A stretch of 33,912 bases of DNA from Bacillota bacterium (GTDB lineage: Bacteria; Bacillota; Sulfobacillia; JAJYWN01; JAJZPE01), in contig JAJZPE010000014.1 of assembly GCA_021811325.1 (NCBI GenBank), positions 1 to 33,912 on the forward strand, in the 5' to 3' direction. The notes beneath the pieces were generated by a model that did no database searches, had not been told where the DNA came from, and saw only the letters and a list, made by a program, of their open reading frames with translations. The position numbers and the translations under genes are program-made. Below, piece after piece: positions 10,143-16,315 of this stretch (within the stretch, counting starts at the first letter, position 1; each line of letters opens with the position of its first letter).

Positions 10143-10757
10143 CTACCGCGAACTGGGCTTGGCGACGAAGGAGGGGCGCTCGAGGATGACGTCGCACGGG
10201 GCGTGCCGGACGACGAAGTCGGCCGTGCTGCCGAAGATGCGGTCCTCGAAGTTCGGGCGTTCCCCGAGGCCAAGGATAATGAGCTGCGTCGGCGCGGTGT
10301 TGGCGGCGTCGACGATGGCCCGCCCGGCCTTCCGGGCCTTGGCAATCTGCTTCTTTATCTCCACGTTGTGCTGCTGGGCGACCTCTTCCGCCTCGGCCAG
10401 GACCTGCTCGGCCCGGCGCATCTCCTCGGGGACGGCGGCGTCGAGGGGTAGGGTCATCGGCAGCTCGACCACGTATATGGCCGTCAGCGCGGCGTTCTGG
10501 GCCTTGGCGAGGCCGCAGGCCAGGTTGAGCAGCCGTTGTGAGAGCTGGCCGCCACGCGTCCCGACGAGGATGCGCCCGGCTTCGGTCACCCTCTCGACGC
10601 CCTCCATGACCTTCTCGACGATCGCCCGGGCCTTGGGCGGATGCATCATCCACCACAGGATGGTGACGACGCTCGACGCAAAGACAACGCCGAGGACCAC
10701 GCCCAGCGTCGTCGTGTGAAGCGGGACGGTGGTTGCCGCGGCCGTTGCTAGGAACAA
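10143..10757 (-). CDS. Membrane-anchored universal stress protein (UspA) family protein
   Basis: N-terminal TM helix (TTLGVVLGVVFASSVVTILWWMM) followed by Usp-like ILVGTRGGQLSQRLLNLACGLA...IILGLGERPNFEDRIFGSTADFVVRHAPCDVIL. TTG start after GGGGGAG. Confidence 0.75.
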   Translation of the reverse strand: MFLATAAATTVPLHTTTLGVVLGVVFASSVVTILWWMMHPPKARAIVEKVMEGVERVTEAGRILVGTRGGQLSQRLLNLACGLAKAQNAALTAIYVVELPMTLPLDAAVPEEMRRAEQVLAEAEEVAQQHNVEIKKQIAKARKAGRAIVDAANTAPTQLIILGLGERPNFEDRIFGSTADFVVRHAPCDVILERPSFVAKPSSR

Positions 10758-10774
10758 GGGTCTCCCCCCAATGG

Positions 10775-11017
10775 TCAACGGGCGTCTCGGCGGCCGGTCA
10801 GAAGCTCGATCAGGACGCGCATGCGGACCAGCCCGAAGCCGACGAAAGCCAGGCCCATCAGCCAACCGACGGCGCTACTGCCGCCGGTGGCCATCCGGTA
10901 GAGCATGATCAGCCCTAGAATGAAGGCTATCGATCCAGTGAAGAGCTTGTACGTGTCGAGCATCCTTTGCTGGCGGCCGCTCAACGGTGGGCGTGACGAC
11001 AAAGACTGAGGTCGCAA
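10775..11017 (-). CDS. Small two-TM hypothetical membrane protein
   Basis: 80 aa with two hydrophobic segments, within a co-directional tight gene cluster. Confidence 0.65.
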   Translation of the reverse strand: MRPQSLSSRPPLSGRQQRMLDTYKLFTGSIAFILGLIMLYRMATGGSSAVGWLMGLAFVGFGLVRMRVLIELLTGRRDAR

Positions 11018-11021
11018 GGTC

Positions 11022-12713
11022 TCACTTCCCTCCCGTGGTCAAGGCCTGCCGGTGGGCGGCCGCAACGGCCGCCGCCGCTTGGTCCTCGTCCCGGCGCTTG
11101 AGCGCCGTCTGATATTGCTCGAGCAACTCAAGCTCGCCGGCCTCGGCCAGCACGCGGATCTGGTCGTTCTCCCAGTCGCGCTTGATGCTGCCGAAGATGG
11201 GCAGCCCGGCGCGAGAGCGGTAGACGAAGTAGACGATGTACCCGAGGACCAACCAGGACGGTCCGGCGATGCGGCCGATGGCGTGGGTCCAGACCACCAG
11301 GACCCAGATGAAGATGTTCCCGGCCAGCCCGAAGAAGGCCAAGAGGGGCACCTCGACCCGCCGTCCCTTGATGGTGACCGGCAGGTTGAAGGGCACCTTG
11401 TACGGCCGGGGCGAATATGGGTCGCTAAAGCGTAGTTTGACCAGAGAAATCAACACCAAAACGTAGCCGCTGACGGCCCCGAAGGCGTAGAGGTTGGCCA
11501 GAGTGTCATAGGCGTTGGCGGACAGCGAGGCCAGGATGACCTCGACGATGGCCAGGACCGAGAAGACGATGATCGTCCGGTGCGGCGTGCTGTACTTCTC
11601 GTGGACCGCCTCGAACCAGCTCGGGAGCAGCTTGAAGCGGCTCATCGACCAGGTGATGCGGGAATAGCCCATGACCCCCGTGTTGGCCGAGGCGAAAACG
11701 AGTGTGGCCGCGAGGATGGCGGTGAACGGCCCGGCGATGAAGCCGATGAACGGGATGTGGTGGGCCAGCACGGCGACGGGGTCGCCCTGGTTCGCGGCGA
11801 TGACGTTCCACGGCAGGATGCCGAGGCCGAGGACGGAGAAGCTGAGGGCGTAGATGAGCACCGTGAAGATGAGGGCCAGCGAGGTCCGGGGGACGACCGT
11901 CGCTGGCCTTATCGTTTCCTGAGCGGCCTGCGACACCGATTCCAGGCCGACGAAGGAGATGATGGCGATGGAGGCGCCGTAGAGGAACTGCCGGGTCGAA
12001 GGGAAGGCCGTGATGAACTGGTGCTGCAGGAGTCCCGGGTCCCAGGCGAAGAGGAAGCCGAAGAGGATGATCAGGGACTCGTTGAGCATGTCGACGGCGC
12101 AGAAGATCTCGTTCATCCGCGAGGACTCGCGGATGCCGCGGATGTTCAGGAAGATGAGGAAGATGATCCCGGCGATGCCCTCGATGGCCAGCCACGGCTG
12201 GTGCTGCAGCTTCGGGAAGAAGAAGTTGATGTAACCGGCCGAGGACAGGGCGAAGAGGGAGACGTCGATGGTGAAGTCGAGGAGCAGGGCCCAGCCCGAG
12301 GTGAAGCCGAGGAAGTCGCCCAGGCCGCGGAGGGTATAGTACTGCCCGCCGCCCGCCACCGGGTAGGTCGCGGCCAGCTCGGTGTAGGCCAGCCCGATGA
12401 ACATGTAGATGAGCCCGGTGATGGCGAAGGCCAATGGCGCCCCGCCCTGCGCGGCGGCGACGACGAGGCCCAGGGCCACGTAGACGTCGGCCCCGACATC
12501 GGCGTAGCCCCAGGTATAGGAGCCCCAGATGCCGACGGCCCGGCGGAGACCGCTGTTGCTCTCCGCCGCCCCGTGCCCGTCACCGCCATGGTGGCCGTCA
12601 TGGTCCTTGCCGCTGTGATTCTGGCCGCCGTGATCCTGGCCGCCGTGATTCTGGCCGTTACGCTGGCTCACCGCATCCGCGGGGTGCGACAAAACGTTAT
12701 CCACTCCTAGCAC
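11022..12713 (-). CDS. APC superfamily amino acid/cation permease with His/Asn/Gly-rich N-terminal extension
   Basis: YPVAGGGQYYTLRGLGDFLGFTSGWALLLDF and multiple TM segments; N-term QRNGQNHGGQDHGGQNHSGKDHDGHHGGDGHG. GTG start (GGAG RBS) preferred; track ORF extends to 12770. Confidence 0.88.
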   Translation of the reverse strand: MLGVDNVLSHPADAVSQRNGQNHGGQDHGGQNHSGKDHDGHHGGDGHGAAESNSGLRRAVGIWGSYTWGYADVGADVYVALGLVVAAAQGGAPLAFAITGLIYMFIGLAYTELAATYPVAGGGQYYTLRGLGDFLGFTSGWALLLDFTIDVSLFALSSAGYINFFFPKLQHQPWLAIEGIAGIIFLIFLNIRGIRESSRMNEIFCAVDMLNESLIILFGFLFAWDPGLLQHQFITAFPSTRQFLYGASIAIISFVGLESVSQAAQETIRPATVVPRTSLALIFTVLIYALSFSVLGLGILPWNVIAANQGDPVAVLAHHIPFIGFIAGPFTAILAATLVFASANTGVMGYSRITWSMSRFKLLPSWFEAVHEKYSTPHRTIIVFSVLAIVEVILASLSANAYDTLANLYAFGAVSGYVLVLISLVKLRFSDPYSPRPYKVPFNLPVTIKGRRVEVPLLAFFGLAGNIFIWVLVVWTHAIGRIAGPSWLVLGYIVYFVYRSRAGLPIFGSIKRDWENDQIRVLAEAGELELLEQYQTALKRRDEDQAAAAVAAAHRQALTTGGK

Positions 12714-12772
12714 GATTGGCTCCAAACCCGCCAAGAACAGCCTTGGTGGGTCGGAGGCGGCTACAACCAAGC

Positions 12773-12801
12773 ATTATAAGGCCCGGGGATTGTGCGCGCA
12801 A
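12773..12801 (-). promoter_or_regulatory. Putative promoter for APC/Usp/RCK operon
   Basis: On minus strand TATAAT (12778-12773) with TTGCGC (12801-12796) 17 bp upstream; supports translation starting at 12713 rather than 12770. Confidence 0.45.
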
Positions 12802-12851
12802 GCACGCCTCGGGCTGGAAAAGGGGCCAAGAAAGCCGGAAAACCGCGGTGC

Positions 12852-13094
12852 TCAGAGCATTTCCGCCAACTGCGCGAGGGACCCGCGATAATCCGCGCGA
12901 GGCTCCCCGGGCTCGCGGTGCAAGAGTTCCATCATCTTCTCGGTCGAGACCAGGACCTGGGCGATGAGCTGCCGGCGCGGTACCACGCCGTCAAAGCTCT
13001 TGGCCAGGGCGCCGAAATAGTACTTGAGGAACTCGTCCATGTCGTTGCCGAGAAGAGTCCCATCGAGGTCGAGCAAGAGGGCGCGAAACATCAT
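12852..13094 (-). pseudogene. Truncated HAD-superfamily hydrolase N-terminal fragment
   Basis: MMFRALLLDLDGTLLGNDMDEFLKYYFGALAKSF: HAD motif I DxDGT then cap start, but only 80 aa, lacking motifs II-IV. Confidence 0.6.
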
Positions 13095-13178
13095 CCGAAC
13101 CTCCTCGAGTGTGGCCCGGCTGGTTGGACGCCGCCCGGCGACGGGGAGAGGGGTTCGGCGGTCCGCGCCCGGAATCCT

Positions 13179-14819
13179 CTATTGGCGATGCTTCGGAGGG
13201 CAACCCATCGCCTTGAGGGCGCGGGCGCCGGCGCGCCGAACCGGGTAGGTCAGGCCGCGGTAGGCGGCGACGGCCGAGGCGCCCATGACGGCCGCCCAAC
13301 CCGCCCCGCCGACTTGGTCGAGGACGAGGTCGACGGTGTTGCCGACGACCTTCAACGCCTGCCAGCGGCCGGCCAGACTGAGGTCTCGCCACCCGCGCGG
13401 CCGGAGTTCGGCCACGGCGTAGTCCGCCTCGGAGGCGGGGGTGTACTCGCTGCTGTTGCGCACGAGCCAATCACGGGCGACCCGGCGCCCGACCCGGAAG
13501 TCGTGCTCGCGGAACTTCTCCTCGAAGAGCCCGCCGAAGTGCCCCCAGAAGGCGCCGGCCAAGTCGCCGGGGTCGGACGGGGCCAGGTGGTGCAGGCGAT
13601 AGCGGCGCTTGCCGGCCAGGCCGCTGACCCCCTCGAAGCGTAGCCGCAGGAGCAGGAACAGGCGACGGTGGGCGGGCGTAGCCGCGGCCAGGGCCGGCGG
13701 CCACCCACCGGCGTCGTGGAAGGCGGCCATCCGGGCGACGCGGTCGTCGCAATCGGGCCAATGCCGGCGGCACCCCGCGGCCACGTCCAGCGCGACGGCC
13801 TCGGCGGCCGCGGGGTCCAGGCCGGCGACGACGCGGGCCCAGTCGTCCCAGGCTTCCTCGAGACCGGCCAGGCGGGTGTTGGTCTTCTCGAACTGAATGA
13901 GGTCGCGACTCACCTGTTCATTGATGGGGATGGTGGCCAACCGCGCCAGGACGGCCGCCGGTGAGTAGCCATCGGCCCCGGGCGGGCCGGAGGCCTGGTC
14001 CCCCGGATCGCCCGGCTCGACCACGACAAACTCACGGGGCGTCGGGTCACCGCCATCGAGGTCGGCGACCGCGTCGATGGCCCGCCCCAGGGGCATCCCC
14101 TCGAGGACCCCGCCGTCGCTGCACCAGAAGCGGCGCCGGCCGTCGTCAATGAGCCGGCCGGGGACCCGGCCCTCTAGCTCCTCCGGTGTGTGCTCGACCG
14201 GCACCGGCTCGAAGGCCACTGGGAACGCGCCGGAGGCGGCCACGGCCCGCGCCACGGACGACCACAACCCCGGGTCGTACGGGGCGGTCGGGTCGAGGTC
14301 GAAGGCCTTCAGGTCCTCGTGGGTGACGGTGTCGACGGCGGGCGGGTCGCCCGAAGTATCGAAGCGGAAGCGGATGCCGTCGAGGCTGGTCAGGGTAGCC
14401 ACGAGCCTGATCGGGCCCTGGGCCAACGGCACCGCCCCTCGTGGCGGCGGCCCGAGCCACTCGCCGACCAGGTCGCCCATGGCCGCCCCGGAAAGGACCG
14501 AACGCCGCCGCCCCGGCACCGAGCCCGTGAGCCGGCCGGCCGAGGCCGACTTGACCCAGGCGTCGTGGAGGTCATCGATGGGCGAGCCGGTCACCAGGGA
14601 GTGGACGGCGATGGCCGACGTGAGGGCGCCGGCCGAAGTCCCGACGAAGAGGTCAGGGATGACCGGCAGCACCGCGCCGGTCGCCTTCGACTGTCTCGTC
14701 GCGTACAGGAACTCGTAGACCGCACCGCCCTCGAAGGGCCCCAGGGCGGCCGCCCCGGAGATGACGAACGCGACCTTCGGCGGTTTGCCGGAGGTCGCGC
14801 GCCTGTTGGTCACGCCCAT
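13179..14819 (-). CDS. Patatin-like phospholipase family protein
   Basis: VISGAAALGPFEGGAVYEFL oxyanion-like loop, GTSAG nucleophile elbow, SDGG catalytic Asp motif. Confidence 0.87.
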   Translation of the reverse strand: MGVTNRRATSGKPPKVAFVISGAAALGPFEGGAVYEFLYATRQSKATGAVLPVIPDLFVGTSAGALTSAIAVHSLVTGSPIDDLHDAWVKSASAGRLTGSVPGRRRSVLSGAAMGDLVGEWLGPPPRGAVPLAQGPIRLVATLTSLDGIRFRFDTSGDPPAVDTVTHEDLKAFDLDPTAPYDPGLWSSVARAVAASGAFPVAFEPVPVEHTPEELEGRVPGRLIDDGRRRFWCSDGGVLEGMPLGRAIDAVADLDGGDPTPREFVVVEPGDPGDQASGPPGADGYSPAAVLARLATIPINEQVSRDLIQFEKTNTRLAGLEEAWDDWARVVAGLDPAAAEAVALDVAAGCRRHWPDCDDRVARMAAFHDAGGWPPALAAATPAHRRLFLLLRLRFEGVSGLAGKRRYRLHHLAPSDPGDLAGAFWGHFGGLFEEKFREHDFRVGRRVARDWLVRNSSEYTPASEADYAVAELRPRGWRDLSLAGRWQALKVVGNTVDLVLDQVGGAGWAAVMGASAVAAYRGLTYPVRRAGARALKAMGCPPKHRQ

Positions 14820-14898
14820 TGCTCAACCCCCGGCTTCCGTCCGGTCCCTGTTCAGTATACTGGCGGGGGCCGGCGAAAGTACTGGCGGGGGCGGTCGC

Positions 14899-15270
14899 TC
14901 ACTCGGCGGCGACGAAGATGCTGAAGACGAGGACGAGGGTGACGGCGATGGCGACGAACGTGTAGAGCCAGTCGCGCTCGGCCAGGAAACCAATGAGGCA
15001 GGTGACCACGCGGACGGCCGGCGTCGCCATCAGGAGAAGGATTCCGACGGTGAGGACCTCGGCCGGGTTGCCGTGCAGGGCGCCGTCGATGGCCTGCGGG
15101 ATGGACCCGGTCTGGTGGGAGGCCGACGCCGGATTTAAGGCGAGGAGCACCAACCCGAGGAGCATGACGGAAATGCTCACGACCACGCCGATGAGCAGCA
15201 CCCAGTGGAGGATGTGGTCCAGGTCGATATGGCCAGGACGCTTGGCGGCTTTGACATTCTCGTTACTCAT
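14899..15270 (-). CDS. DUF1634 family membrane protein
   Basis: Three predicted TM segments; VGILLLMATPAVRVVTCLIGFLAERDWLYTFVAIAVTLVL; adjacent to TauE/SafE gene as expected; RBS GAGAGGTGAG. Confidence 0.8.
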   Translation of the reverse strand: MSNENVKAAKRPGHIDLDHILHWVLLIGVVVSISVMLLGLVLLALNPASASHQTGSIPQAIDGALHGNPAEVLTVGILLLMATPAVRVVTCLIGFLAERDWLYTFVAIAVTLVLVFSIFVAAE

Positions 15271-15287
15271 CAGAACTCACCTCTCGA

Positions 15288-16121
15288 TTAGCGGACCTCG
15301 ATGCCGAAGGCCTTGAGGATCATCTGGATGGCCATGGCCACCATGACCACGACGAAGATCGATAGGAGATGGCGGGTGTTGATCCCGGGTGCGATTCGCG
15401 CCCCCAGCCTGGCCCCGAGGAAGACGCCGATGGCCGCGGGTGCCGTGATCAGCGGGTCGATCATGCCCCGGGAGAAGTAGATGAAGGCGCTGGCGACGGC
15501 GGTCACGCCGATCATGAAGTTGCTGGTGGCCGTGGCCGCCTTGACCGGGACACCCATGCCCAGGGTCATCGCCGGGACCTTGACCACCCCGCCGCCGATG
15601 CCCAGAAGCCCCGAGAGGTTGCCGGCGATGAACGAAGCCGCGAGGCCGATCGGCACGTTGCGCACCTTGTAGGTGACTTCCTTCTTGAGGTAGGGGTCGT
15701 AGTAGTCGCCGCCGAGCCGATCGTCCGGGTCCTTGGGGATGATCCTGCCTTCCGACTTGCGGCGGAACATCGTCGCCGCGACCAGGATCATGACCGTGCC
15801 GAAGATGCCGTTGAGGGCGTTCTTGCTGATCGCTCCGGCGACCAGCCCACCGGTCACGGCCCCGATGGTCGTGAACGTCTCGAGGGTCATCCCCAGCCTG
15901 ATGTTCGCCAGGCGGTCGTTGACATAAGTGCTGGCGGCCGACGACGAAGTGGCGATGACCGCGACGATGCTTGCTCCGATGGCATTGTGGATGGGCACAT
16001 GGAAGACCAGGGTCAGCAGCGGCACGATGAGGATGCCGCCGCCCAGGCCGACCATCGCCCCCATCAGGCCTGCGGCCACACCGAGGACGGTGATGCCGAC
16101 GAAAGTGCCTAAAGAAACCAA
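15288..16121 (-). CDS. TauE/SafE (DUF81) sulfite exporter family transporter
   Basis: GLMGAMVGLGGGILIVPLL, NLSGLLGIGGGVVKVPAM duplicated glycine motifs; likely TTG start at 16121 (track ORF to 16259). Confidence 0.88.
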   Translation of the reverse strand: MVSLGTFVGITVLGVAAGLMGAMVGLGGGILIVPLLTLVFHVPIHNAIGASIVAVIATSSSAASTYVNDRLANIRLGMTLETFTTIGAVTGGLVAGAISKNALNGIFGTVMILVAATMFRRKSEGRIIPKDPDDRLGGDYYDPYLKKEVTYKVRNVPIGLAASFIAGNLSGLLGIGGGVVKVPAMTLGMGVPVKAATATSNFMIGVTAVASAFIYFSRGMIDPLITAPAAIGVFLGARLGARIAPGINTRHLLSIFVVVMVAMAIQMILKAFGIEVR

Positions 16122-16213
16122 ATCCGCCTGCCTTCTTTCCCTGTGGTATCGGCTTGCGCGATGCGGTTTGGAGGGGCGCCGAGCTTGAAGGCGCCGAGCC
16201 GCCGACATCAAAT

Positions 16214-16222
16214 ATTCTACCA
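16214..16222 (-). promoter_or_regulatory. Putative extended -10 promoter (TGGTAGAAT) for tauE-DUF1634
   Basis: Minus strand TG-N-TAGAAT about 95 bp upstream of tauE start. Confidence 0.35.
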
Positions 16223-16270
16223 CAGGGCCGGCGGGCAGGGCAGGCTTTTTCGGATTCAAGTCACTTCGTC

Positions 16271-16315
16271 GGCCTTATTCTTTGGGGCCTTATTCTTTGG
16301 GGCCTCATTCCGTGG
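16271..16315 (-). repeat. 15-bp tandem repeat (3 copies, third diverged) spanning stop codon of the PKD protein
   Basis: Plus strand GGCCTTATTCTTTGG x2 then GGCCTCATTCCGTGG. Confidence 0.85.

Noticed and set aside
9747-12710. Antisense plus-strand ORFs 9747-10451, 9907-10719 and 11580-12710
   Set aside because: Low-complexity antisense shadows of the RCK/Usp/APC genes.
16122-16259. In-frame extension of TauE toward the PKD protein (possible readthrough fusion)
   Set aside because: Three stop codons intervene, a -10-like element lies within the gap and a plausible TTG start exists at 16121; frame agreement is a 1-in-3 coincidence.
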